A stretch of DNA of 52,710 nucleotides from Anaerolineales bacterium (GTDB lineage Bacteria > Chloroflexota > Anaerolineae > Anaerolineales > Villigracilaceae). Positions 43,690 through 52,673 of this stretch are shown one piece after another. The notes under the pieces were generated by a model. The model saw nothing but the letters and a program-made list of their open reading frames with translations. It was not told where the DNA came from and ran no database searches. Numbering within the stretch: the stretch's first letter is position 1; each line of letters starts with the position of its first letter. Both the position numbers and the translations under genes were made by a program. The stretch is taken from the NCBI GenBank assembly GCA_021462845.1, contig JAJTXU010000003.1, forward strand, positions 1 to 52,710. The letters are read 5' to 3'.

Positions 43690-45351
43690 ATGTCTTTTGT
43701 CATCCGGTGCCTGGATTGCGGTCACGCCGCGCCGTTTACACCTAACTCTATGCAGTGCCCAAAATGCAACAGTCAGTGGCGTGAAGCAGAATACGACCTG
43801 AACGAGGTCAACAAAACATTCCCATCTGAATTGGCGAATCGCGCGTTCGACTTGTGGCGATACCGCGAACTTCTGCCCATCCATAACCCCAACCCAACCT
43901 TGCGTCTCGGTGAAGGCGGAACGCCTCTGATCCAAGCCGCAAACCTGGGTAACATGCTGGGTCTGCCTAATTTGTACATCAAAGATGAACGGCAAGGACC
44001 AACATCGTCCTTTAAGGATCGTCAGGCGGCGGTAACTATTGCCACACTGAAGGAAGCCGGCATCACTGAAATGGTCGCCGCGTCCACGGGCAATGTGGCT
44101 ATCGCATACTCCGCGTATGCCGCGCGGGCGGGGATTAAACTATGGGCGTTTGTCACCAGCCTCGTGCCCGGGGTCAAGATGCGGGAGATCGCCCTGTATG
44201 GCAGCCAGGTGGTAAAAATCACCGGCTCGTATGATCAGGCTAAAAAAATTGCGGCTGAGTTTGCCCTGCAACGCGGACTGTATCAAGATATGGGCGCACG
44301 CACCATTACAGCGGTTGAAGCCATGAAAACGATCGCGTTTGAGATTGCCGAACAATTCACTCAACTCAACGGTGGGGCAAAAGATTCAAAATGGAAAACG
44401 CCTGATTGGTATATCCAGGCAGTGAGCGGAGGCATGGGTCCGCTGGGTGTCTATAAAGGTTTTCTCGAACTCAAAAAACTTGGGTTGATCGACCGTATTC
44501 CAGCCATCGTTCCCATCCAAGCGGATGGTTGTTCGCCCATGGTAGACGGCTGGCGGAAGGGGCTGGCAAAGGCTGAGCCGGTACTCTCGCCCAGCACACG
44601 CATTGAAACGCTCGCCACCGGGGATCCGGGCAGAACGTACACCATGCTGCGCCAGCGCGTGATTGAAACTAACGGTGTCTTCGAAAGCGTCTCCGATGAA
44701 GATGCGTTCCGCGCCATGCATGTGCTTGCGAAACTAGAAGGAATTTCCGCCGAACCAGCCGCAGGAGTGGCATTTGCCGGTTTGTTCAAACTTGTGCGGT
44801 CTGGCGTGATCAAGCCATCTGATTCTGTCGTTGTAAATTGCACCGGTCATACGCTCCCGGCAGAACAATTCCTGTTTGGCGATAATTGGACGCGCGATGT
44901 TAACCTATCCGAGCAATTCGCGCAGGCAGATACTCCGCAGGAAGGTTTGCTCGCCGCTTTGAACAATGTGACGCCCAGCCGCTTCCCGCGCGTGGCAGTG
45001 GTGGACGACAGCGGCGAGGCGCGTCGCTTGATACGCCGTATCTTACAATCGCAAGGCGACTTTGAGATCTTCGAGGCGGTAGACGGGCGCGATGCCATCA
45101 ACCTGATCAACAAAGAACACCCGGACATCGTTATTCTCGACCTGATGATGCCAGAAATGGATGGATTCGCGGTATTGGACGTGTTACGCGGCAATCCCAA
45201 AACCGCGAATATCCCCGTTATTGTCGCCACAGCCAAGGAGTTGACCGTTAACGAAAAAAGCAGACTGCAAGGACAAATTCAATCTCTCATGCAAAAGGGT
45301 GATTTTTTGAACGATGAATTCCTGCAGGAAGTCCGGGCATTGATCGGTTAG
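43690..45351 (+). CDS. thrC: Threonine synthase fused to a response-regulator receiver domain
   Basis: A 553-residue fusion. Residues 1-430 are a PLP-dependent threonine synthase: N-terminal zinc-ribbon-like CxxC pairs (CLDCGH, CPKCNS), GEGGTPLIQA, PLP Lys109 in TSSFKDRQA, STGNVAIAYSAYAARAG and the phosphate-binding GGMGPLG. Residues 434-553 are a complete receiver: acidic pair Asp439/440 (VVDDSG), phospho-acceptor Asp484 (ILDLMMPEMDG), Thr514 and Lys536. No stop or frameshift separates the parts. The enzyme makes threonine from O-phosphohomoserine; the receiver could tune this by phosphorylation. It lies 138 bases after the hybrid kinase and is on the same strand, so it is a plausible target. 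The combination is unusual; I know of no described example. Confidence 0.93.
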   Translation: MSFVIRCLDCGHAAPFTPNSMQCPKCNSQWREAEYDLNEVNKTFPSELANRAFDLWRYRELLPIHNPNPTLRLGEGGTPLIQAANLGNMLGLPNLYIKDERQGPTSSFKDRQAAVTIATLKEAGITEMVAASTGNVAIAYSAYAARAGIKLWAFVTSLVPGVKMREIALYGSQVVKITGSYDQAKKIAAEFALQRGLYQDMGARTITAVEAMKTIAFEIAEQFTQLNGGAKDSKWKTPDWYIQAVSGGMGPLGVYKGFLELKKLGLIDRIPAIVPIQADGCSPMVDGWRKGLAKAEPVLSPSTRIETLATGDPGRTYTMLRQRVIETNGVFESVSDEDAFRAMHVLAKLEGISAEPAAGVAFAGLFKLVRSGVIKPSDSVVVNCTGHTLPAEQFLFGDNWTRDVNLSEQFAQADTPQEGLLAALNNVTPSRFPRVAVVDDSGEARRLIRRILQSQGDFEIFEAVDGRDAINLINKEHPDIVILDLMMPEMDGFAVLDVLRGNPKTANIPVIVATAKELTVNEKSRLQGQIQSLMQKGDFLNDEFLQEVRALIG

Positions 45352-45408
45352 GGCGTCTTTCCTCTCTGCAGTGCAGGATGGAATGCATTCAGCACAGGCG
45401 AGAACCTC

Positions 45409-46350
45409 ATGCACAAAGGACGAATCACAGGCATTAACTCGGCGTTATTTTCCGCGTTTTTTTTGGGACTGGCGCCGGTATTCGGCAAAGCCGCCATGGG
45501 GGCAGATAAATTTTCACCGCTCGGCGTGGTTGCATTGCGCACCAGCCTGGCGGCATTGTTACTGATCCTCATCCTCGCCATTGTTAGACGAAAATTACTT
45601 TATATTTATCCTGCCGCGTTTTATATCACAACACTTGCCGGGGTAATCAATGGAATTGGTTCGATCTTTTATTATATCGGGCTGAGCAGATTGCCAGCCA
45701 GCGTTGCTCAGATGCTGTATTCGCTCTATCCATTCTTTGTGGCATTCTGGCTTCAACTGGATCGTCAAGCTCCATCCAAATTAACGTTCATGCGCATTGG
45801 GGTTGCCGGCATATCTACCTATCTTCTCACGCAGGGAATCGCCGGGCGTATCGACATTGTCGGCGTTATATTTATGTTGATTGCGGCGGCAATGTATGCC
45901 CTTCATCTCCCCATCAACCAGCGGGTGCTCTACGATGTTCCCCCGCCAACGGTGACAGTGTACACGCTCATCGCAATGAGCGCTGTGGTGGTTCCCGCAT
46001 ACGTCATTTTCGACCACACCCTGCCGCAAAATGCCGCGCCTTGGATTCCCGTACTGCTATTGACCGGGGTGACCTTTGCGTCCCGTCTGTTCCTTTTTCT
46101 GGGAGTGAAACACATCGGCGGAATGCAAACGGCGTTGCTCGGATTAGCCGAATTGATCGTAGCAGTTTCGTTCAGCCATTTGTTGTTGGGTGAAAGCCTC
46201 GCCAACACGCAATGGGTCGGTGTGGGCGGGCTGGGCATCAGCCTCTTGCTGGTGTGGTTCGAAAAACCGAGTCCGCGCCCGCCTCACCCGCACGGGCTTT
46301 TGGGGTGGTTACAGCCTCCCGATTTTCCGTCCGATTATTACAAGCATTAA
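45409..46350 (+). CDS. EamA-family (DMT) transporter
   Basis: A 313-residue membrane protein with ten hydrophobic helices in two repeats of five, the EamA/DMT plan. The first repeat starts INSALFSAFFLGLAPVFGKA and the second is GVIFMLIAAAMYALHLPINQ. The conserved GLAELIVAVSFSHLLLGESL near the end is typical of this family's second half. Members export amino acids, metabolites or drugs (RhtA exports threonine and homoserine). Its position 57 bases after the threonine synthase fusion fits amino-acid export, but the substrate cannot be read from the sequence. The C-terminus (PSPRPPHPHGLLGW) is a polar cytoplasmic tail. Confidence 0.88.
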   Translation: MHKGRITGINSALFSAFFLGLAPVFGKAAMGADKFSPLGVVALRTSLAALLLILILAIVRRKLLYIYPAAFYITTLAGVINGIGSIFYYIGLSRLPASVAQMLYSLYPFFVAFWLQLDRQAPSKLTFMRIGVAGISTYLLTQGIAGRIDIVGVIFMLIAAAMYALHLPINQRVLYDVPPPTVTVYTLIAMSAVVVPAYVIFDHTLPQNAAPWIPVLLLTGVTFASRLFLFLGVKHIGGMQTALLGLAELIVAVSFSHLLLGESLANTQWVGVGGLGISLLLVWFEKPSPRPPHPHGLLGWLQPPDFPSDYYKH

Positions 46351-46414
46351 CGGGCGCGTTAGAGCGCATGCCTTTTCAGAAAATTTTTAAACGACCTCAT
46401 ATCCGTTTATACTC

Positions 46415-46496
46415 AGGGCTTACGCATACTTGGCGTTCTCTAATGTCAACGGGCGCGTTAGAGAACGCGCCCTACGCAAGGTTTTGCGTAAGTCCT
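46415..46496. repeat. Nested inverted repeat before murI
   Basis: The outer arms AGGGCTTACGCA and TGCGTAAGTCCT are nearly complementary. The inner GGCGTTCTCTAA pairs with TTAGAGAACGCGCC, and GGGCGCGTTAGAGAACGCGC is itself palindromic. A related fragment (ACGGGCGCGTTAGAGCGCAT) lies at 46350-46369. Confidence 0.6.
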
Positions 46497-46508
46497 ATAC
46501 TTTGACAA

Positions 46509-47339
46509 ATGAACTTCATTCCTAACTCACCAATCGGGATATTTGATTCCGGCATTGGCGGGCTTTCAGTCCTGCGAGCCATTCGCGGACTTATGCCCGA
46601 CGAGTCGGTTGTTTATTTTGGCGACCAGATTCATATTCCCTACGGTCCGCGCCCGATGGAACAGATCGGTCGATTTTCGGAAGTCATTACAAATTTTCTA
46701 CTACAGCAACAAGCAAAAATCGTTGTTGTGGCTTGCAATACCGCGTCCGCGGCGGCGTTGAAGGACTTGCGCATAAAATTCCCTGAGATGCAATTCGTGG
46801 GTATGGAACCTGCGGTAAAACCCGCCGCAGAGCGCACGCAGACCGGCAGGGTTGGGGTGCTTGCCACACCGGCAACATTTCAGGGCGCGTTGTACGCGTC
46901 GGTTGTGGAGAGGTTTGCCAATGGCGTGGAATTATTCCAAGACACATGCGCAGGACTGGTGCAACAGATCGAGCAGGGAAATCTCGACGGAAGAGAAACG
47001 CGGCAAATCCTGGAAAACGCCCTGCAACCGATGCTCGAAAAAAACATCGACACAGTGGTGCTGGGTTGCACGCACTATCCCTTTGTCATTCCTGTGATCG
47101 AGCAAATTGTGGGGGAAAACGTCCGGGTGATCGACCCGGCTCCCGCTGTGGCGAAACAGACGAAACGTCTGCTTGAGGCGGGCGGGCTTGTGAATCCAGC
47201 CTCCGCAGGCGGAAAGATCAGGTTGTTCACCTCTGACAATGTCAAAGCGTTACAGTCTTTGTTGCCGGCTTTGCTGGGCGAGAGCGCGGTTGTGAATAAC
47301 GTCGAATGGGTCGAGGAAATCCGCATCCAACAAACATAG
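46509..47339 (+). CDS. murI: Glutamate racemase
   Basis: A 276-residue racemase of normal length. It interconverts L- and D-glutamate for peptidoglycan. Catalytic Cys76 is in VACNTASAAAL and Cys187 in VLGCTHYPF. The N-terminal GIFDSGIGGLSVLRAI and the GDQIHIPYG loop are classic. The short gap upstream is filled by a repeat. It converges with the small membrane-protein gene at 47344, with five bases between the stops. Confidence 0.97.
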   Translation: MNFIPNSPIGIFDSGIGGLSVLRAIRGLMPDESVVYFGDQIHIPYGPRPMEQIGRFSEVITNFLLQQQAKIVVVACNTASAAALKDLRIKFPEMQFVGMEPAVKPAAERTQTGRVGVLATPATFQGALYASVVERFANGVELFQDTCAGLVQQIEQGNLDGRETRQILENALQPMLEKNIDTVVLGCTHYPFVIPVIEQIVGENVRVIDPAPAVAKQTKRLLEAGGLVNPASAGGKIRLFTSDNVKALQSLLPALLGESAVVNNVEWVEEIRIQQT

Positions 47340-47343
47340 GGCT

Positions 47344-47553
47344 TTACAACGCCCACGCAAGCATAAAACCAAAAATTGCAACAATCACGCCCAGATGCAA
47401 AAACAAGTTACTGCCGGTGATCAGGTTCAACCCAAAGATAAACGGGAGGATGAAGTTGACGATCACAAGCAGGATGCCGATCATCGGCAATAGACCTTTG
47501 CGGTGGGCAAAATAATTCGATGCGTGATCGATCAGTTTCGAAAACCAGTTCAT
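47344..47553 (-). CDS. Small two-helix membrane protein, function unknown
   Basis: A 69-residue protein starting MNWFSKLIDHASNYF, with hydrophobic helices at about 23-41 and 49-68. I do not recognise the family. It overlaps the end of hflX by four bases (ATGA) and so is probably co-translated with it. Codon structure and coupling argue that it is real. Confidence 0.7.
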   Translation of the reverse strand: MNWFSKLIDHASNYFAHRKGLLPMIGILLVIVNFILPFIFGLNLITGSNLFLHLGVIVAIFGFMLAWAL

Positions 47554-48908
47554 GCGTCCTCTTCTTCCATTTCGTCTTCACGGCGTTTTCCCCCCGCTTC
47601 CCAGCCGTTAAATTGCGCCACTAGCCGCCCGGGAATTCGTCCTTGCATCAACACGCCGCCGCGACCATGTTCCACCAATTCCACCTGACCTGCCTCGTGG
47701 AACAGCGAGATGAGCGCGCCTTGTTGATAAGGCAAACGGACGCGGATCGGCGCGTATGTTTCGTACAATTCTTCCTGGATCAGGCTCAGAAGGTCTTTCA
47801 CGCCGCTTCCGCTCAGACCTGAAATTGCCACGGCTTTGGGGAAGCGACTCGTCACCTCGCGCGCCGAATCGGGATTACGAAGTTTGTCCACTTTGTTCAA
47901 GGCGGTGACAACGGGGATATGACGCGCTCCAAGCTCGTCGAGGGTTTGTTGAACGGAATTAAACTGATTGAGCGCATTCTGGTGCGAAATATCCACCACG
48001 TGCAACAACAAATCGGCTTCCAAAATTTCTTCCAATGTTGCGTGGAACGCCTCGACCAGCGCCGTGGGAAGTTTTTGAATGAAACCGACGGTGTCGGTCA
48101 TCAATGATTGATAGCCGCCGGGCAATTCCACGCGGCGCGTGGTGGGGTCGAGCGTGGCGAATAATTGGTCTGCCACGTACACATCTGCTTTGGCAATCTT
48201 GTTCAACAACGTGGATTTGCCGGCATTGGTGTAACCCACGAGGGCTACCGTTGGGATGCGCGAGCGCTTTCGTTGCGCGCGATAGCGTTGGCGATGCGCG
48301 CTGACCTTTTCGAGTTCTCTTTTGAGGTGCGCAATCTCGCGGCGAATGGCGCGTTTATCCACTTCGAGTTGCGTTTCACCGGGTCCGCGCAAGCCGACCC
48401 CTCCGGTTGAACCGGCGCGTCCGCCGCCTCCGCCTGCCTGTCGTTCGAGGTGTGTCCACTGCCCCGTGAGGCGCGGCAGGTAGTATTCGTATTGCGCCAA
48501 TTTCACCTGCAACATCCCTTCTTTCGTGTGGGCGTGCAAGGCGAAAATATCGAGGATCAAAGCCGTGCGATCCAATACGCGGACGTTTCTTCCGATCGCC
48601 TCCTGTAATTCGCGTTGGTGGCGCGGGGAAAGCTCATCGTCGAAGAGGATGACCTGCGAGCGGGTTTCTTCGACGAGCATTTTTAATTCGTCTACCTTGC
48701 CTGGTCCGATATACGTTTTGACGTGCGGTTTATCGAGTTTTTGCGTCAACGAACCAGCCACATCGAGACCGGCAGTATCTGCCAGCAACTCCAATTCGCT
48801 CAACGAATCTTCAAGAGGCAAGTGGTGTTTTTGCTGGAATATTTCCACCCCGACGAGAAAGGCTTTTTCACGAGGCGGTGTTGTGGGTTGGGGTATTCGT
48901 TTCGACAT
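47550..48908 (-). CDS. hflX: Ribosome-associated GTPase HflX
   Basis: A 452-residue GTPase that splits or rescues stalled ribosomes in studied bacteria. The N-terminal HflX domain carries KTYIGPGKVDELKMLVEE, FDDELSPRHQRELQEAIG and RTALILDIFALHAHTKEG. A Gly-rich linker (AGGGGGRAGSTGGVGLRGPG) and a coiled coil lead to the G domain: G1 GYTNAGKSTLLNKI, G3 DTVGFIQKLP and G4 ALNKVDKL. A C-terminal domain with YQQGALISLFHEAGQVEL follows. I chose the ATG at 48908 (MSKRIPQP), which overlaps the upstream kinase gene; a TTG at 48938 would add ten residues. Confidence 0.95.
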   Translation of the reverse strand: MSKRIPQPTTPPREKAFLVGVEIFQQKHHLPLEDSLSELELLADTAGLDVAGSLTQKLDKPHVKTYIGPGKVDELKMLVEETRSQVILFDDELSPRHQRELQEAIGRNVRVLDRTALILDIFALHAHTKEGMLQVKLAQYEYYLPRLTGQWTHLERQAGGGGGRAGSTGGVGLRGPGETQLEVDKRAIRREIAHLKRELEKVSAHRQRYRAQRKRSRIPTVALVGYTNAGKSTLLNKIAKADVYVADQLFATLDPTTRRVELPGGYQSLMTDTVGFIQKLPTALVEAFHATLEEILEADLLLHVVDISHQNALNQFNSVQQTLDELGARHIPVVTALNKVDKLRNPDSAREVTSRFPKAVAISGLSGSGVKDLLSLIQEELYETYAPIRVRLPYQQGALISLFHEAGQVELVEHGRGGVLMQGRIPGRLVAQFNGWEAGGKRREDEMEEEDA

Positions 48909-50157
48909 TCGGTTTAAACTTTTTTTCAAGGGTATCAAACAAGCGGGTCATCTCCGGGTCGGCGGATTCTGTGCGGGCGGGGATCAGAATGTGGAAGGTG
49001 GAACCCGGAAACGCCTTTTCATCATATCCGGGCGATTCGACCCAGATCGCGCCGCCGTGCGCTTCAAGAATACCACGCGCGATGGAAAGCCCCAAGCCGG
49101 GTCCTCCGCCTTTGAACTTGGTCTTGCCGCTGGAATGCAAGCCGACGCTTCCGACCTGCCCAAACTTTTCGAAGATGATGGATTGGTTCTCCTGTGAAAT
49201 TCCGATGCCCGTATCCACGACAACGATCTCAATGAACCCGGGCAACATGCGTCCGCTTATGGTGATTGTACCGTTATCCGGCGTGTATTTGACAGCGTTA
49301 TTAATCACATTGCGGATCGCCTGTGTGATGCGCTGGGTATCGACGTAAATCCACTGGCGGCTTCCTTCGAATTCGGCAGATTCGACCCGGAGACTGCGCG
49401 ATTGCATGACTGGCTCGATCTCCTTCCTCAACACATCCACGATCTGCCCGAGCTGGGCTGGCTGAAAGTTGAGCCGCAAGAGGTTGTTGTCGATCATCGA
49501 AACATCGATCATGTCGTCGATGATAGTGCGCAGGCGCCCAATACCGATATTTACGCCGGTCAGCAATTTGCCCATGCTGTTATCTCTGGCGTCGCGCGCC
49601 AGGTCGTCCATCATCGAGGCGTACCCTTCGATCAGCGTCAGCGGGGTTTTCAATTCGTGCGCCGCCACCGAGATAAACGCGGATTTGCTGCGGTCAATGC
49701 GTTCGAGTTGCTTCTGCACCCGCTGCATTTCATCGGAAATATGCGCCACGCGCGTTTCCATTTCGTAACGCGCCACCACGCCCAGACCATACGTGTAGAC
49801 GGGGATGATCGCGGCAAGCATGTCGATCGATTGTTGCTTGGTGAGGGTCTCGTTCGCCACTTGAATGGTCAGCGCGATCATTCGGTTGATGATGAACGAT
49901 ACGTGATACAACCCTTCTTCGAGATTCGTCTCAGTGGAGGATTTTGCCCAATCGAGCAGGATCGAGTCCATCCAGGCTGGGTCGCCGGTGGTCACAGATT
50001 GCTCGAGCAAGTCAAAAAAGCGATCCAGTTGTTGTTCGAACCCGGCGCGCACTTCCATGCCGCGCGCAAGATCACGCCCTACGTGCTCGATCCACTCGGG
50101 GCGGATTTTTCTCAGTATTTTCTGAACAGGCATACCGGGCGATTTTTTCTTCGGCAT
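48868..50157 (-). CDS. Soluble sensor histidine kinase with RsbRD-like N-terminus
   Basis: A 429-residue cytoplasmic kinase with no membrane helix. Residues 20-140 are helical (GFEQQLDRFFDLLEQSVTTG, ETNLEEGLYHVSFIINRMIA) and resemble the RsbRD N-terminal domain, judged by pattern only. HisKA has phospho-acceptor His167 in VAAHELKTPLTLIEGY. HATPase has NVINNAVKYTPDNGTI, VVDTGIGIS and GPGLGLSIARGI. The C-terminus is Glu/Thr-rich. Its end overlaps hflX. No receiver or regulator gene adjoins it; the M28 peptidase lies upstream after 31 bases. Confidence 0.92.
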   Translation of the reverse strand: MPKKKSPGMPVQKILRKIRPEWIEHVGRDLARGMEVRAGFEQQLDRFFDLLEQSVTTGDPAWMDSILLDWAKSSTETNLEEGLYHVSFIINRMIALTIQVANETLTKQQSIDMLAAIIPVYTYGLGVVARYEMETRVAHISDEMQRVQKQLERIDRSKSAFISVAAHELKTPLTLIEGYASMMDDLARDARDNSMGKLLTGVNIGIGRLRTIIDDMIDVSMIDNNLLRLNFQPAQLGQIVDVLRKEIEPVMQSRSLRVESAEFEGSRQWIYVDTQRITQAIRNVINNAVKYTPDNGTITISGRMLPGFIEIVVVDTGIGISQENQSIIFEKFGQVGSVGLHSSGKTKFKGGGPGLGLSIARGILEAHGGAIWVESPGYDEKAFPGSTFHILIPARTESADPEMTRLFDTLEKKFKPNVETNTPTHNTAS

Positions 50158-50188
50158 ATCCTCAAATCACTTTGTCGCTGGCATTGTA

Positions 50189-51097
50189 TCAGTTTTGCGG
50201 GTTTTGACCCACCACCCAAACCCACAAGGTTTGACCAACCGCCGCAAGGCTTTCTGCCGACACCTTGTCTGGGGTATCTTCCACCGTGTGCCAGTATGGG
50301 TAATCGAAATCAATGATATCCACCGCCGGGATGCCAGCCTCAAGGAATGGCGTGTGATCATCCAGCATCGAATGCTTGTATTGGGGTATGAACTGGTTGC
50401 CATACCCCAAGCCGCCTGCGATCGTCCATATCTCGTCCGTCAGCGCAGAGTCTGAATTCCGTTCCTTGAAGATATTCAAGTCGGCATCGCCGATCATATC
50501 CACGATCACTACTGCCTCAGGCTGATATGCGAGGTTCTCGGCAAATTCACGCGAGCCGAGAATCCAATCCCAGCCTGCGATGCGCCCATTATCTTCCGCG
50601 TCAAAGAACAATAGCGCGACATTCGTCACGTTGTCGGGTAGCGAACGCGCAAGTTCCAGCAACACCGCCACGCCTGAGGCTCCGTCGTTTGCGCCGGGTG
50701 TCGGCTGTGTGTGATTGACAACATCCGGGTCATTATCGGCGTAGATACGCGTATCGTAGTGCGCTCCTAAAATGATCTGCGGGTTTGTGTTGCCGCGAAT
50801 AGCCACCAGATTGTAGATTGGGTTCCCTAAACGCTCCGAAACCTGGACGTCTACATCCCATCCGGCGGATTCCAACTCCGCGCGCATCCATTCGCGGATT
50901 TTGGCATGTCCCTCCGACCCGGGCGCGCGCGGACCGAACGCAACCTGCGTTTTTACATCCTTGTACGCGCGAAGACCGTCGAAGTCGGTTGGAGCAGGTT
51001 CAGGCTGGGTAAGATACGAGTAGGCGTACCATAAAAGCGTGATGACGAGAAGCAACGCTATCGCAGTCAAGTAAACGCGCACCGAGCGTTGAGTCAC
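50189..51097 (-). CDS. M28-family metallopeptidase or glutaminyl cyclase-like enzyme, membrane anchored
   Basis: 302 residues. A single N-terminal helix (VYLTAIALLLVITLLWYAYS) anchors the enzyme with the catalytic part outside. Zinc-ligand motifs of the M28 fold are visible: GAHYDTR, ANDGASGVAVLLELA, FFDAEDNG, VDMIGDADLN and YWHTVEDTPDKV. The stretch DDHTPFLEAGIPAVDIIDF resembles glutaminyl cyclases as well as aminopeptidases, so the reaction is not decided. The GTG start at 51097 overlaps the trmFO stop by four bases (GTGA), so translation is coupled. Confidence 0.88.
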   Translation of the reverse strand: MTQRSVRVYLTAIALLLVITLLWYAYSYLTQPEPAPTDFDGLRAYKDVKTQVAFGPRAPGSEGHAKIREWMRAELESAGWDVDVQVSERLGNPIYNLVAIRGNTNPQIILGAHYDTRIYADNDPDVVNHTQPTPGANDGASGVAVLLELARSLPDNVTNVALLFFDAEDNGRIAGWDWILGSREFAENLAYQPEAVVIVDMIGDADLNIFKERNSDSALTDEIWTIAGGLGYGNQFIPQYKHSMLDDHTPFLEAGIPAVDIIDFDYPYWHTVEDTPDKVSAESLAAVGQTLWVWVVGQNPQN

Positions 51098-52440
51098 GCT
51101 TGCATTTCTCCATGTACCAGTAATTGCAACTCAGCCAGGGCGCGTTCGGCATACAATCCCCCACGCTCGCGTTTACCGGTTTTGGGAGGGAAATCCATTG
51201 GGGCGAGAATCCCAAAGTTTGCCTTCATCGGTTGGAAGTCTTTAAGATCGGCGTGAGTGATGTAATGACAGAGTGCGCCAAGCATGGTCGTTGGCGGAAG
51301 TTCAAGCAGGCTTTCGCCATGATAGTGACGCGCCGCGTTTTCACCCGCCAGCCAGCCGGTGGCGATGTTGCCCATGTAGCCCTCCACGCCTGTGATCTGC
51401 CCGGCAAAGAAAAGGTCGTTTCGGTGGATGTGTTGCAGTGTAGGGCGCAACAATTTTGGCGAAGCGATGAATGTGTTGCGGTGCATTTGTCCGTAACGCA
51501 TAAATTCGGCTTGTTCCAGCCCGGGGATCATGCGAAGAACGCGCTTCTGCTCCGGGAATTTTAGATTGGTTTGAAAGCCCACAAGGTTGTACAAACTTCC
51601 CGCCAGATTGTCCTGCCGCAATTGCACCACCGCATACGGGCGTTTTCCTGTGCGAGGGTCGCGCAACCCCACCGGTCGCATCGGTCCGAAAGCCAGTGAA
51701 TCCAGCCCGCGCTCGGCAATGATCTCTACGGGAAGACAGCCCTCGAAGAAGTGACCCGCTTTCACGCCGCTTTTGATGGCGTCTTCAAATGCGCGGAGTT
51801 CGATCCGTTCGGCGTGAAGGAGGGCGTCTACAAATGCGTAATATTCGTCTTTGGTGAATGGGCAGTTGATGTAATCACCCTCGTCCTGATCGCCGGCGCC
51901 ATAGCGCGAGGCGCGAAAGGCGACCTCCATGTTGATCGAGTCGGCATGGATCACCGGCGCGATCGCATCGAAGAAGAAAAGATGCTCCTCGCCGCTCAGT
52001 TTTGCGATGGAGGCGGACAACGATGGCGATGTCAACGGTCCGCTGGCGAGGATTGCGAGCGCGGGCGGAATCTCCCGCATCTCCTCGCGAACGATCTGGA
52101 TGTTGGGATGAGTTTGCATCCGTTCGGTGACCAGCCGCGCGAACAGTTCGCGATCTACTGCCAGCGCGCCTCCCGCTGGCAGTGACGCCTGCTCGGCGCA
52201 TTCCAGCAACATCGATCCCAGCAGGCGCGTCTCGTTTTTGAGTAATCCTGAAGCGCGGTCGGGCAGGTTGGAACCCAGCGAGTTCGAACAAACCAATTCC
52301 GCCAAATCCTGTGTTTGATGAGCGCCTGTTTGCAAAGTTGGGCGCATTTCATAGAGCCTTACTTTCAAGCCGCGTTGCGCGGCGCGCCAGGCGGCTTCGC
52401 TCCCCGCCAGCCCGCCGCCCACTACAATTAGATCTGTCAT
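51094..52440 (-). CDS. trmFO: Folate-dependent tRNA (uracil-54) methyltransferase
   Basis: A 448-residue FAD- and methylenetetrahydrofolate-dependent enzyme that makes ribothymidine at tRNA position 54. The FAD motif is GGGLAGSEAAWRAAQRG near the start. Family segments are YEMRP, ELVCSNSLGSNLPDRASGLL, YINCPFTKDEYYAFVDALL, EGCLPVEIIAERG and the C-terminal THADLKDFQPMKANFGI. The ATG at 52440 (MTDLIVVGGG) is chosen; a longer frame to 52491 adds residues before the Rossmann strand. Confidence 0.96.
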   Translation of the reverse strand: MTDLIVVGGGLAGSEAAWRAAQRGLKVRLYEMRPTLQTGAHQTQDLAELVCSNSLGSNLPDRASGLLKNETRLLGSMLLECAEQASLPAGGALAVDRELFARLVTERMQTHPNIQIVREEMREIPPALAILASGPLTSPSLSASIAKLSGEEHLFFFDAIAPVIHADSINMEVAFRASRYGAGDQDEGDYINCPFTKDEYYAFVDALLHAERIELRAFEDAIKSGVKAGHFFEGCLPVEIIAERGLDSLAFGPMRPVGLRDPRTGKRPYAVVQLRQDNLAGSLYNLVGFQTNLKFPEQKRVLRMIPGLEQAEFMRYGQMHRNTFIASPKLLRPTLQHIHRNDLFFAGQITGVEGYMGNIATGWLAGENAARHYHGESLLELPPTTMLGALCHYITHADLKDFQPMKANFGILAPMDFPPKTGKRERGGLYAERALAELQLLVHGEMQA

Positions 52441-52504
52441 GACAATGATTCTACCATCCCACACGCGCAGAGATTCCGGAGAGTATCGCATTTGGATTTT
52501 TGAT

Positions 52505-52570
52505 CCGCTAATCTACGCCAATCTACGCGAATTTTCCAGAAAGGTTAGCGTGAATTCGTGGAATTCGCCC
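52505..52570. repeat. Possible dispersed repeat upstream of trmFO
   Basis: CGCTAATCTACGCCAATC with TTAGCGTGAATTCGTGG gives partial inverted arms. No second copy is in the window, so it is only suggested. The rest of 52441-52673 shows no gene. Confidence 0.25.
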
Positions 52571-52673
52571 ATTTGCGCTCTTCGCGTTCTAAAGCGTTCA
52601 ATCTATCAAGCGACTTTGAGAGATACTGTTGGCAAACTAGCAAGGAGGAGTAAGATAAGAAGCGGAGGCTGTC

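Noticed and set aside
43690-45351. Threonine synthase-receiver fusion as a sequencing frameshift artefact
   Set aside because: Both parts are in the same frame with a natural linker of about ten residues and no internal stop; still worth confirming in another assembly.
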